Part shown: positions 8,180 to 16,409 of the stretch, in pieces
Layout: each line of letters opens with the position of its first letter
Numbering within the stretch: the first letter of the stretch is position 1
NCBI GenBank assembly: GCA_002498525.1
Contig: DAHR01000012.1
Span: 47,011-100,700 of the forward strand
Source: Euryarchaeota archaeon UBA58
GTDB taxonomy: Archaea; Thermoplasmatota; Poseidoniia; Poseidoniales; Thalassarchaeaceae
Reading direction: 5' to 3'
DNA: 53,690 bases
The notes under the pieces: model-generated
What the model was told of the DNA's origin: nothing
Seen by the model: the letters and a program-made list of their open reading frames with translations, nothing else
Databases searched by the model: none
Program-made: the position numbers and the translations under genes

Positions 8180-9404
8180 TCGGAAATTGCTCAGTGCCGA
8201 TTCGCTCGAAGCGCCTGAAGGACGGCACGACGATTCCAACGATTGACGACGCGACCATTATCGCTACCGCAACCATGAATGTCACTTCCAACCCCAGATC
8301 GCCAATCATTTTTCCCGCCAGAAGCATCGAGGGCGGGATCAGAAGGAATGAGCCGATCGCATCGATCGAATTCACGCGCCCTCGTAGATGCTGCTCGACA
8401 CTGTCGCCGATCGTAGTGTTCCAGATCACGCTGAGGATGCCGACGATGAACCCCTGAATCACGGAGATGAGCAGAATCAAGCCGAACCATGGTACGAAGA
8501 CGAAGAGCAGATCCAACCATGCTGCGAAGCTGACGGTGACATAGAAAACGGTCCCTCGAATTCGTTTCGAAATCGGATTCTGACCCGCGTAAAGGGCACC
8601 TAATGAGGCGCCGATCGGGAAGATCGCGCCCCAGAGCGCGTAATGCAATTCGTTCCAATCATTCCTCAGCGCGATTGACGGTATTCCGATATCGATCATG
8701 GCCCCACCGATGTGGAAGGCCATGAAAACCAGGATTCCAATGAAGAGCCATGGTTGACTGCGAGTGAAATCCAGTGCATGGAGCATCTCGGATCTGAAAT
8801 CGGATTCCTCATCTCCATTTCTGATGATTGGCACTTCTTCCATGTTGTAGAGGACATAAGCACTGACGAGGAAGGTGACCATGTCGAGGAACAGTGTGGC
8901 TTCGATGCCGAACTGGTAGAGCACGATGCCTCCGAGGGTTCCACCGATCGCCCAGGCGATAGTCCTCATGGCATTGTGCAAGCCAGTCGCGGAGGCGAGA
9001 AGGTCCCTATCGACCAGATCGGGAATCAGCGCCTGGGTCGCAGGTATTGAGAAAGCGGTCGATGCACCCATCAGAAAGGCGGCTAGAACCAGAACTTTGG
9101 TGAGTGGAAAACCGCTCAGCAGCAGGAGGATGAAGAGCAGGGCGAAGCCCGCTTGAACGAAATCGGTGTAGAGGGCGACTGTGCGTCGCGGAATCCTGTC
9201 GACCAGCATCCCTCCGAAGGTCAGAAGCGGAATGTGGGCCATGAAGTAGGATATGCCGAAGAGGGCGAACCAGGTAGGGCCTCCCTCAAGATTGACCGTC
9301 CAACCAGCGGCGGTCATGAAGGCGGCTCGACCGATCTTACTGACCGAATCGCCGATGAGGAATCGACGTAAATCCCGAACCTCCCAAGCATCGGCCAAAG
9401 CCAT
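8160..9404 (-). CDS. Major facilitator superfamily transporter (MFS_3 / EntS-like)
   Basis: A 12-helix secondary transporter. Recognisable features are the MFS loop 2-3 motif GGMLVDRIPRRTVALYTD (about residues 60-77), a helix with ATQALIPDLVDRDLLASATG typical of the drug/siderophore exporter branch (MFS_3), and a second half with RGRVNSIDAIGS. Substrates of this branch range from siderophores to drugs, so none is assigned here. The ATG at 9404 is taken as start; a GTG two codons earlier (9410) is also in frame. It is convergent with the importer operon and divergent from the glutamate synthase genes. Confidence 0.85.
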   Translation of the reverse strand: MALADAWEVRDLRRFLIGDSVSKIGRAAFMTAAGWTVNLEGGPTWFALFGISYFMAHIPLLTFGGMLVDRIPRRTVALYTDFVQAGFALLFILLLLSGFPLTKVLVLAAFLMGASTAFSIPATQALIPDLVDRDLLASATGLHNAMRTIAWAIGGTLGGIVLYQFGIEATLFLDMVTFLVSAYVLYNMEEVPIIRNGDEESDFRSEMLHALDFTRSQPWLFIGILVFMAFHIGGAMIDIGIPSIALRNDWNELHYALWGAIFPIGASLGALYAGQNPISKRIRGTVFYVTVSFAAWLDLLFVFVPWFGLILLISVIQGFIVGILSVIWNTTIGDSVEQHLRGRVNSIDAIGSFLLIPPSMLLAGKMIGDLGLEVTFMVAVAIMVASSIVGIVVPSFRRFERIGTEQFPITADQS

Positions 9405-9666
9405 ATTCACGGCGCGTACTCCTACTGCTTTTCAAGTTGCTCACAGAGTCTCATTCACGGCCTTCGACAGCCTTCGATTCGTCGAATGACGAAGCCCTTA
9501 TCCAAATCGTTAACTCCAATAATCATGCGTTCAACTATTTTCCCGAAAACTGTTTGAATGTTCATCTTCTTGCGAATAAACTCTATACAATAGCAATAAT
9601 TCGGTCAATTCTTGTTCGTTTGCACTATGATTATATCCTGGCGATGATGGCCCTGACGCTATTGGG
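9405..9666 (+). promoter_or_regulatory. Divergent intergenic region with a TATA-like box for the glutamate synthase operon
   Basis: An AT-rich stretch lies between the MFS gene and the first glutamate synthase gene. A TATA-like element (ttatatcc, 9631-9638) sits about 30-36 bases before the GTG start at 9667, the distance expected if transcription begins at or just before the start codon, so this mRNA may be leaderless. No Shine-Dalgarno sequence is evident. The 77-codon open frame running through this stretch has no family features and is treated as chance. Confidence 0.45.
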
Positions 9667-11181
9667 GTGAGCGTTGTGTTGGAGTCATCTGGACATCTCG
9701 GCGAGAGCGATGTCAGCAGCGCTCTGACATACGAGGAATTCGGCGCTGAATCAGCCCGCCTCGGAAGGCAGATCGCTGATCGTTATCAGCGCTATGAGAT
9801 CGAGACGACAGAGGTCGACGACGTCGATCCTCTACCTCATCGATTCCTCGTCGAAGTCGGGAAGATAGGGCTGGCGAAATTCATCATCAAAGAGATGATT
9901 CACTACCGAGGACAAGTGGATATCATCCTCTCTCGCCCCTGCACCTACGGCGTCTTCTCGGGACCGGTCGGTGGCTTCGTCCCTCGTCCGAAACTCTGCG
10001 TCGGCTGTCTGCGATGTACGGTGCAGCACCCTGAGTTCGTCAGTGTGCTGCCGAATCCCGATAGGCTCAATCTCGGTGATTCGTACACCACGCATGGGCA
10101 TATCGCAGCAATCGATGAGGAAGCGAAGAAGGGTATGGTGCCCGTGCGCGGCCAAGGCTACCGTGGTCGCTTCGGTGGCCCTGGCTTCGATGGAATGCTG
10201 ACAGACATGTCGGAAATCGTTCGTCCAAGCCGTGATGGTATTCACGGCCGTGAACTGATCGGCACCAGCGTCGATATCGGCACCAAGCCGATGAATCTCT
10301 CCTTCGATTCATCAGGAAACCTCGTCGGCAGCAGCCCGCGGATGTTCAGCATCCAGGTCCCGTTCATATTCGATGTTCCTCCCGGCGACCTCGGCACGAG
10401 GCAGATGGCGAGAATCCTCGATTCGACCAGCAAGCGAATCGACACTCTGATCTGCCTGCCTGCGGCCAACGTCCTCGACTGGGAGATGGACTCAGCGAAC
10501 ATCGTTCCAGTCGTCCCCAAGTCACTTCCAGAGATGGTCAGCGAATTCGAGGCAGCCCGACTCATCGAATTGGATGGCTGGGACATTGCAGCGCTCGAGA
10601 TCGCCAGAGCCGCGACGAATGCACTTCTCGGCGTGAGGATATCTTTCACAGATGGTTGGCAGGAGAGATTCAGCCAAGCTGTCAATCATGGTGTCGAGGT
10701 GATTCACTTGAACGCCGACCTGCACGGTCGTGGCTCCGATGGTCGCTTCGTCAGCGACCTCTTCAAGGAAGCACACATGATGCTCATCGACCAAGGCCGA
10801 CGCGACGTTGTGACCCTCATCGGCTCGGGCGGAATCGTCGGAGCCGACCATGTCCCGAAGGCGGTGATCAGTGGACTTGACGCAGTCGCGCTCGACCTGC
10901 CCGTGCTTTTCGCGCTGCAAGGGCGATCCCACGGATCGATGACGGATCGAGGCGAAGTCCGAGGTACACTTCCTCGGAAGATGACTGATGAGTGGGCCGA
11001 GCAGCGTCTGGCCAATCTCTGTGCGAGTTGGCGCGACCAGCTGCTCGAGATTCTCGGCGCGATGGGCATTCGCGAGGTACGCCGACTACGAGGCGAATTC
11101 GGACGCTCCATGATAGTCCGACAATTGGAGGACGAGGCGTTCGCAGGAATAGAGGGTTATGTTTCAGGGGGTCCAGCGTGA
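9667..11181 (+). CDS. Glutamate synthase-related FMN-domain protein, paralogue lacking the catalytic cysteine cluster
   Basis: A 504-residue protein of the archaeal FMN-binding glutamate synthase family. An N-terminal region has four cysteines (C92, then C111-V-G-C114-L-R-C117) that could hold an Fe-S cluster. It is followed by the family block GYRGRFGGPGFDGMLTDMSE and STSVDIG-like text, and a TIM-barrel-type second half ending in TLIGSGGIVGADHVPKAV. It lacks the C-terminal Cys cluster that its neighbour (11181-12500) has, so it may be a structural or electron-feeding partner instead of the synthase itself. The two genes overlap by one base. Likely pathway: glutamate formation from 2-oxoglutarate and glutamine-derived ammonia. 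Confidence 0.82.
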   Translation: MSVVLESSGHLGESDVSSALTYEEFGAESARLGRQIADRYQRYEIETTEVDDVDPLPHRFLVEVGKIGLAKFIIKEMIHYRGQVDIILSRPCTYGVFSGPVGGFVPRPKLCVGCLRCTVQHPEFVSVLPNPDRLNLGDSYTTHGHIAAIDEEAKKGMVPVRGQGYRGRFGGPGFDGMLTDMSEIVRPSRDGIHGRELIGTSVDIGTKPMNLSFDSSGNLVGSSPRMFSIQVPFIFDVPPGDLGTRQMARILDSTSKRIDTLICLPAANVLDWEMDSANIVPVVPKSLPEMVSEFEAARLIELDGWDIAALEIARAATNALLGVRISFTDGWQERFSQAVNHGVEVIHLNADLHGRGSDGRFVSDLFKEAHMMLIDQGRRDVVTLIGSGGIVGADHVPKAVISGLDAVALDLPVLFALQGRSHGSMTDRGEVRGTLPRKMTDEWAEQRLANLCASWRDQLLEILGAMGIREVRRLRGEFGRSMIVRQLEDEAFAGIEGYVSGGPA

Positions 11182-12500
11182 TGACTTTCAGCAAACCAAG
11201 TCAGGCTTTGATCGACAAGACGACGGGCTTGTTGCAATCGGGAATGAACGCCCGCGCATTTGGCGAGTATGGCGCTCCGGAGGCACTCGGCGACGCTCGC
11301 TGGACCGACGAACTGATTCTCTCCACATGGTACATGGCTGAGACCGGAAAACTCCCAGAAGGACTCAACCACAAGACCGGAAAGAGCGATGGCGGATTCG
11401 ACAGACTCGACTTCAGATACCTGCCTGAAAGTGAATGGCTCGAGCACTCAGAAGCGCTCGACACGACGCTCGACCTCAACCGCCGCGGTGACGCGAAGCG
11501 GCGAATCAGCATCGATATCCCATGGTACGGCGGCGGCATGTCCTACGGCTCAGTCTCTCTCAATGTGATGATGTCGCGGGCCAGAGCCTACGCCAAATGG
11601 AATTCTTACATGTCCACGGGTGAGGGTGGTTATCCAATCGAGTTGATGGAGTGCAAGGAGAATGTCATCACACAGGTTGCTACGGGATATTTCGGCGTCG
11701 AGGAAGAGACGATTCAGGCGGCGCCGATCATTGAATTCAAGTACGCACAAGGTGCGAAACCAGGACTTGGAGGACATCTTCTGGCCGCGAAGGCTGGGGA
11801 GGAAGTCGCGAAGTTGCGCGGCAGTGTTCCATTCGTCAGCCTGTTCAGTCCATTCCCATTCCACTCGACCTATTCGGTCGAGGACCATTCGAAGCATCTC
11901 GACTGGGTCGAGACCATCAATCCGACGGCGTTGCTCGCTGTCAAGGTCAGCACCCCGCACGACGTCGACATGGTGGCTATCGGTTCTTACTACGCCGGGG
12001 CTCACATCATCCACCTCGATGGTTCGTACGGTGGCACCGGCGCCGCACCGGAAATCGCCAAGAAGAACATCGCCATGCCCATCGAGTTGGCGATTCCCAA
12101 GGTCCACAAGTTCCTCGAGAAGGAGGGCGTCAGGGATCGAGTCACACTCATCGCCAGCGGTGGCGTGCGCACTACAGATGACATCGCTAAGGCCATCGCT
12201 TTGGGCGCGGATGGCTGCGTCCTCGGTACCACCGACCTCGTTGGCCTCGGCTGCACCCGTTGCTCGAACTGCGAGGGTGGCCCTTCCGGTCGCGGCTGCC
12301 CCTGGGGCTTGACGACCACGGATGTTGAGCTGCAAGAATGGGTTCAGCCCGACTGGGCGGTTCAGCGCCTGGACAATCTCTACTCAGCGATGCAATACCG
12401 ACTGCGCGATATTCTGCGCCAGCTCGGCCTTTCAAGTGTCACAGAGTTGCGCGGCCGCACCGATCTGCTGCGCTACATCGGCAAGGAGGAAGCCGAATGA
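11181..12500 (+). CDS. gltB: Glutamate synthase, FMN/2-oxoglutarate domain (GltB domain 2)
   Basis: The catalytic synthase subunit, reducing 2-iminoglutarate to glutamate on FMN. Family motifs seen are STGEGGYP (about 145-152), QVATGYFGV (165-173), the substrate-site block KYAQGAKPGLGGHL (187-200), SGGVRTTDDIAKAIALGAD (326-344) and a cysteine cluster C358-x2-C361-x2-C364-x8-C373 that replaces the 3Fe-4S site of bacterial GltB. The chosen ATG at 11181 forms an overlap with the upstream stop (TGATG); a GTG at 11178 is also possible. A longer frame reaching upstream inside the previous gene is not credible. The gene overlaps the amidotransferase gene by 4 bases (ATGA). Confidence 0.9.
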   Translation: MTFSKPSQALIDKTTGLLQSGMNARAFGEYGAPEALGDARWTDELILSTWYMAETGKLPEGLNHKTGKSDGGFDRLDFRYLPESEWLEHSEALDTTLDLNRRGDAKRRISIDIPWYGGGMSYGSVSLNVMMSRARAYAKWNSYMSTGEGGYPIELMECKENVITQVATGYFGVEEETIQAAPIIEFKYAQGAKPGLGGHLLAAKAGEEVAKLRGSVPFVSLFSPFPFHSTYSVEDHSKHLDWVETINPTALLAVKVSTPHDVDMVAIGSYYAGAHIIHLDGSYGGTGAAPEIAKKNIAMPIELAIPKVHKFLEKEGVRDRVTLIASGGVRTTDDIAKAIALGADGCVLGTTDLVGLGCTRCSNCEGGPSGRGCPWGLTTTDVELQEWVQPDWAVQRLDNLYSAMQYRLRDILRQLGLSSVTELRGRTDLLRYIGKEEAE

Positions 12501-15073
12501 TCGACCCGAAGACGATCATCGACGCGCGCCGTCGAATGACCGCCTCACACCCGAAATTCGAGCGTCACGAAGAGGACGCAGCCGAGGGCGGCTGCGGCGT
12601 CGTCGGCCTCGCTTGCGAGATACCAGTCGCCGGCCGACACCTGTTCAAGTCCCTCGAACAGATGCGCAACCGAGGCAATGGCAAGGGCGGCGGAGTAGCC
12701 ATGGTCGGCCTTGACCCAAGCCAATTCAACACCGACCAAGAGACCCTAGATTCGACCTTCCTCTACGCGGTCGCCTACCTCAACATCGATGTCAGAGAAG
12801 GAGTCGAAGCCCTCATCGAAGAAGCCTACGAACTGCATCACACCTTCGAATTCCCAACCCTTCAAACTTGGCAGACCGACCTGTCTGCTCTTGAAGTCAA
12901 ACCACCAGCAGTAGTCTGCTACTTCGTCACTCCGAAGTCAACAAAGGTCGCGGAATTCATCGAAACCCAGCTCTCAGCAGTTATCGACGCAGCGGATATG
13001 GCCGCCGTCGAAGAAGAATACGTCTTCCACACCACACACGCGCTCAACGTCGAATTCTATGCTTCCGACGGGCGCACGGACGCATTCGTATTGAGCCACG
13101 GAAGGGACATTCTGATTCTGAAGATCGTTGGATATGCCGAGGATGTCATCCGCTACTACCAACTCGACAACATGACTGCCCACGTCTGGATTGGCCACCA
13201 CCGCTACCCCACTCGCGGCAGAGTCACGCACCCGGGAGGCGCACATCCCTTTGGTCAGGGAATCGACTGCGCTCTGGTTCATAACGGAGATTTCTCGAAT
13301 TATGTGTCGGTGACGGATTACTTGGCACAGCGAGGGATGGAACCTCTGTTCTTCACCGACACCGAGGTCGCTGCGCTGGCTTTCGATTTGCATCGTCGGG
13401 TTTACGGCTATTCGTTGGAGCATGTCATCGAGAGTCTCGCTCCGACCAGCGAACTCGACTTCCTGATGCTGCCAGAAGAGAAGCAATCTGTCTACGAGGC
13501 GATTCAGAAGACTCACATCCACGGCTCGCCCGATGGACCGTGGTTCTTCATCATCGCACAATCCGAGGGGGCTACTCATCGATTGCTCGGCATCACCGAT
13601 ACCTCGATGCTGCGGCCGCAGGTCTTCGCTTACCAGCGCGGCGAGGTCGGCATCGCCTTCTGTGGCTCTGAGAAACAGGTCATCGACGCGGTCCTCGAGT
13701 CGATGGCGGCCGAGGATTCGAGGTTCTGGCGGAAGGCCGACGAATACTGGAACGCACGAGGCGGTTCTTACACCGATGGCGGGGCCTTCATGTTCGATGT
13801 TCTGCCGAAAGCCGATGGTGGCAAGGAACTGGTTCTGTTCGACAAGTTCGGAGTGACTGTCGATACTCATCCAAAGGGAGAATTCACACTGGTTGCGGCA
13901 ACGGAGTGCCCACTCTCGTTGCACGCCGATGCTCGTTCGACCTACGAGGCTGTGATTCACACCCTTCCGAAGATGGATTGGGGCGAGGCTCGTGCTACAC
14001 TCGATGCTATCGAGACTGCTGCTGCACTCGAGAACAACGGCCGAACTTGGGGTTGGGATGTTCTGAGTTTACTACTAGACCGCCGCTACGATACCGGTGA
14101 TCTTCGGGCCAGCCTCTGGTCTGACCTCGTCGAGACTCGGCTGGTTCGAATCATCGCTTCAGCCGCCAGTCATCCATGCACCGCTTATGCCGGCCAGAAG
14201 ACACTCGGCCACCGGCCGGAGCCGACGAGTCTCGAGCAGACGATAGTGGTCGATGCTCGCCCTCACCCAATAGAAGGGATAGAATCCTTGGCTCGTGAAT
14301 TAGTGGCGTTTCATCGTCTCGGCTGGAGGCGCTTCGCAGTCATCAATTGCCGAGGTCACCGCTTCATCGGGAATGGCTTCGGACCGGGCTGCTCGGGCGT
14401 GCGGATCGATGTCCTCGGGGCGGCCGGCGATTATCTCGGCAGTGGCAATGATGGCATGGAGATTCACATGCATGGCAATGGTCAGGACCAGATCGCGCAG
14501 ATTCACAAGTCTGGGGAATTGGTCATCCACGGAGATGTAGGCCAGTGCTATGGATACGGCTCGAAAGGCGGGTTGATGTTTGTTCTCGGCAACGCTGCAG
14601 GGCGCCCGATGATTAACTCAGTTGGCTCACCTCGGCTGGTCATCAACGGTACTGCACTCGATTATCTGGCAGAGTCGTTCATGGCTGGCGACCCACTGGA
14701 CGGCGGGGGCTTCGTCATTGTCAATGGTCTGAGATTCGACGACAAGGGTCGGATCGTTCCGTTGGAGACTCCATATCCTGGAAGCAATCTCTTCTCGCTT
14801 TCGAGCGGTGGCGCGATCTATATGCGGGATCCTTACGAGCGCCTCTCCTCCTCACAATTGAACGGCGGCGAATTCACCGAATTGACAGAGGCTGATTGGG
14901 CGGTCATCGAGCCGGTGCTATTGCGCAACGAAGTTCACTTCGACATCGCACTCGAAGATCTGCTGATGGTTGGAGGCCAGCGACGGAGCCCTTACGATGT
15001 ATATCGGAAGATTATCCCTGTGAAGTCGAAAACGCTGCATGCGGAGGCTGCTTGGGCCGGTCATCAGGACTGA
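12497..15073 (+). CDS. Glutamate synthase amidotransferase fused to the GXGXG domain
   Basis: An 858-residue protein combining two parts that are joined to the synthase in bacteria. The N-terminal class II glutamine amidotransferase has its nucleophile candidate Cys33 in GGCGVVGLA, preceded by a 32-residue propeptide that must be removed, and glutamine-site motifs HHRYPTRGRVTHPGGAHPFG and LVHNGDFSN. The C-terminal half is the GXGXG beta-helix: GNGFGPGCSGVRIDV, then repeated G-x-G-x-G turns to about residue 750. It would hydrolyse glutamine and pass ammonia to the FMN subunits encoded upstream. No GltD-like NAD(P)H subunit is in the window, so the electron donor may be ferredoxin or an unlinked protein. 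The end overlaps the convergent oxidase gene by 10 bases. Confidence 0.88.
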   Translation: MIDPKTIIDARRRMTASHPKFERHEEDAAEGGCGVVGLACEIPVAGRHLFKSLEQMRNRGNGKGGGVAMVGLDPSQFNTDQETLDSTFLYAVAYLNIDVREGVEALIEEAYELHHTFEFPTLQTWQTDLSALEVKPPAVVCYFVTPKSTKVAEFIETQLSAVIDAADMAAVEEEYVFHTTHALNVEFYASDGRTDAFVLSHGRDILILKIVGYAEDVIRYYQLDNMTAHVWIGHHRYPTRGRVTHPGGAHPFGQGIDCALVHNGDFSNYVSVTDYLAQRGMEPLFFTDTEVAALAFDLHRRVYGYSLEHVIESLAPTSELDFLMLPEEKQSVYEAIQKTHIHGSPDGPWFFIIAQSEGATHRLLGITDTSMLRPQVFAYQRGEVGIAFCGSEKQVIDAVLESMAAEDSRFWRKADEYWNARGGSYTDGGAFMFDVLPKADGGKELVLFDKFGVTVDTHPKGEFTLVAATECPLSLHADARSTYEAVIHTLPKMDWGEARATLDAIETAAALENNGRTWGWDVLSLLLDRRYDTGDLRASLWSDLVETRLVRIIASAASHPCTAYAGQKTLGHRPEPTSLEQTIVVDARPHPIEGIESLARELVAFHRLGWRRFAVINCRGHRFIGNGFGPGCSGVRIDVLGAAGDYLGSGNDGMEIHMHGNGQDQIAQIHKSGELVIHGDVGQCYGYGSKGGLMFVLGNAAGRPMINSVGSPRLVINGTALDYLAESFMAGDPLDGGGFVIVNGLRFDDKGRIVPLETPYPGSNLFSLSSGGAIYMRDPYERLSSSQLNGGEFTELTEADWAVIEPVLLRNEVHFDIALEDLLMVGGQRRSPYDVYRKIIPVKSKTLHAEAAWAGHQD

Positions 15074-16005
15074 CCGAGTTCTTCTACCAACCTTGCGACT
15101 TCATCAGCACATCCCCAGGACAACGTCACACCGGCTCCGCCGTGACCGTAGTTGTGGATGATGGTCTGTCCACCCAGAACCTCCTTCTCAAGTCGCACCT
15201 CATACCTCGAGGGGCGTAATCCGACCGCTCTTCCAACGATATTGGCCCGATCCAGTTCGGGCCAGAGTTCCTCGCACTTGGCGAGGATGTTTTCTTCGTC
15301 CGCCTCGCTGATCTCAAGGTTCCAATCTCCGACCTGCGCAGTTCCGCCGAGGACGGTGACATCACTGCGTGGAATCGTGTAAGTCAGAGTATCGGGTTGT
15401 TGGTCGAATTGTCCGATGCCCGGATCCTGTTTCAGATAGATGACTTGGCCCCGAATCGGTTCGAGTCGCTCATCGTCGCACAATTCGCGGGCGCCCATGC
15501 CCGTGCAGTTGACGATGACATCTGCCTCGATATCACCCAATGAGGCGACCGTGGCCGTCTCGATGATGCCCCCGAGTTCTCTCACGAGGCGCATCAACCA
15601 AGGTAGATAGAGCGGCATCTCGATGATGGGAGATTCGAACTCCCAGCCGTGGACATAACCCTTGGCCACTTCGCTCGGATCGAGGAGACGAAAATGTGTG
15701 ATTTCGCTGGACCAGCCCGGAGACGGTACGACTTTGCGCAGATATTCTCGTCCGAGTCGCATTGAGATTCCAGCCTCGGGCGACTCGTGCATGATTCTCA
15801 TCAACTCTCGATATGTATCGACTCCCCACCGATCAGTCTTCTCCACCGGCTGCACCAGAAATGGATACCAGATCGCAGCCGCGGTGTCCGAAACCGTATC
15901 CGGCGAGAATGATTCGGACACGAGCTTGACACTGTGTCCAGCCTCGAGCAGGCGAACAGCGCAGGACAAGCCTGAGACACCAGCTCCGATCACGAGACAA
16001 TCCAT
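15064..16005 (-). CDS. D-amino-acid oxidase family FAD enzyme
   Basis: A 313-residue flavoprotein that would oxidise D-amino acids to keto acids, ammonia and hydrogen peroxide. The N-terminal Rossmann motif VIGAGVSGLSCAVRLLEAGH (residues 5-24) binds FAD. Further DAO features are an AAAIWYPF block near 43-50, VIVNCTGMGAREL near 165-177, the substrate/FAD stretch GLRPSRYEVRLE, and the C-terminal NYGHGGAGVTLSWGCA, which is diagnostic of DAAO/D-aspartate oxidase. There is no signal peptide or membrane segment, so it is cytoplasmic. Its tail-to-tail placement against glutamate synthase suggests shared nitrogen metabolism, but the two are transcribed separately. D-aspartate versus neutral D-amino acid preference cannot be decided. 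Confidence 0.9.
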   Translation of the reverse strand: MDCLVIGAGVSGLSCAVRLLEAGHSVKLVSESFSPDTVSDTAAAIWYPFLVQPVEKTDRWGVDTYRELMRIMHESPEAGISMRLGREYLRKVVPSPGWSSEITHFRLLDPSEVAKGYVHGWEFESPIIEMPLYLPWLMRLVRELGGIIETATVASLGDIEADVIVNCTGMGARELCDDERLEPIRGQVIYLKQDPGIGQFDQQPDTLTYTIPRSDVTVLGGTAQVGDWNLEISEADEENILAKCEELWPELDRANIVGRAVGLRPSRYEVRLEKEVLGGQTIIHNYGHGGAGVTLSWGCADEVARLVEELGQS

Positions 16006-16091
16006 GTTGCTTCCAACAGCTCCTAGCGAATCAGGTTCTCGGTGGGCAAGCGTCTTTCAATGGGGCCTGCCAGTCGAGTCCGGGTGTCGCA

Positions 16092-16289
16092 TTGCCAAAG
16101 GTCAGGAAGCCGAAGAAGGGCTGGTTCGTTAAGCGTAAGAAAAAGCTTCGCGCTGGCCCTCGCGTGAACCCTAGCGAGCGTGGCCTTCCACCCTGTCCTG
16201 CCTGCGGAGAATGGAGCATGCAGAAGGACAACACCCGCGTCGAATTGTACTGCGGTGCTTGTGGAGCAATCATCGGAAAAGGCGGCTGA
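16092..16289 (+). CDS. Small basic zinc-ribbon protein
   Basis: A 65-residue protein with a strongly basic N-terminus (MPKVRKPKKGWFVKRKKKLR) followed by two CxxC knuckles, CPAC (35-38) and CGAC (54-57), which together would bind one zinc ion. The size and layout recall Elf1-like elongation factors and small ribosome-associated ribbons, without enough match to name it. The start is TTG (16092) with no clear Shine-Dalgarno, so the exact N-terminus is uncertain. It lies in the gap between the divergent oxidase gene and the PrsW-like gene. A nucleic-acid-binding role is inferred from composition. Confidence 0.6.
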   Translation: MPKVRKPKKGWFVKRKKKLRAGPRVNPSERGLPPCPACGEWSMQKDNTRVELYCGACGAIIGKGG

Positions 16290-16409
16290 GGGAGGGCTGA
16301 ACCCTATATGGGACCCTGCCCACCCACATCCGTCGCTGTGATGAGGAACCGCACCGGATGCCTCGGGCATCGCGAGTGATGGGCGATCTGAGCGGCATCA
16401 GGAGTCTCC

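Noticed and set aside
9437..9670. A 77-codon open frame in the gap before the glutamate synthase operon
   Set aside because: It lies in AT-rich promoter-like sequence, overlaps the next start, and has no recognisable features.
11550..12335. A 261-codon minus-strand open frame opposite the glutamate synthase FMN gene
   Set aside because: It is a shadow of a gene with strong family motifs and has no ribosome-binding site or recognisable product.
11178..12500. A frameshift or broken gene between the glutamate synthase parts
   Set aside because: Each part has its own start overlapping the previous stop, and split forms of this enzyme are known in Archaea.
12974..13960. A 328-codon open frame on the minus strand opposite the amidotransferase gene
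   Set aside because: It lies wholly opposite a clear gene, has no family motifs, and its length follows from the codon bias of the other strand.
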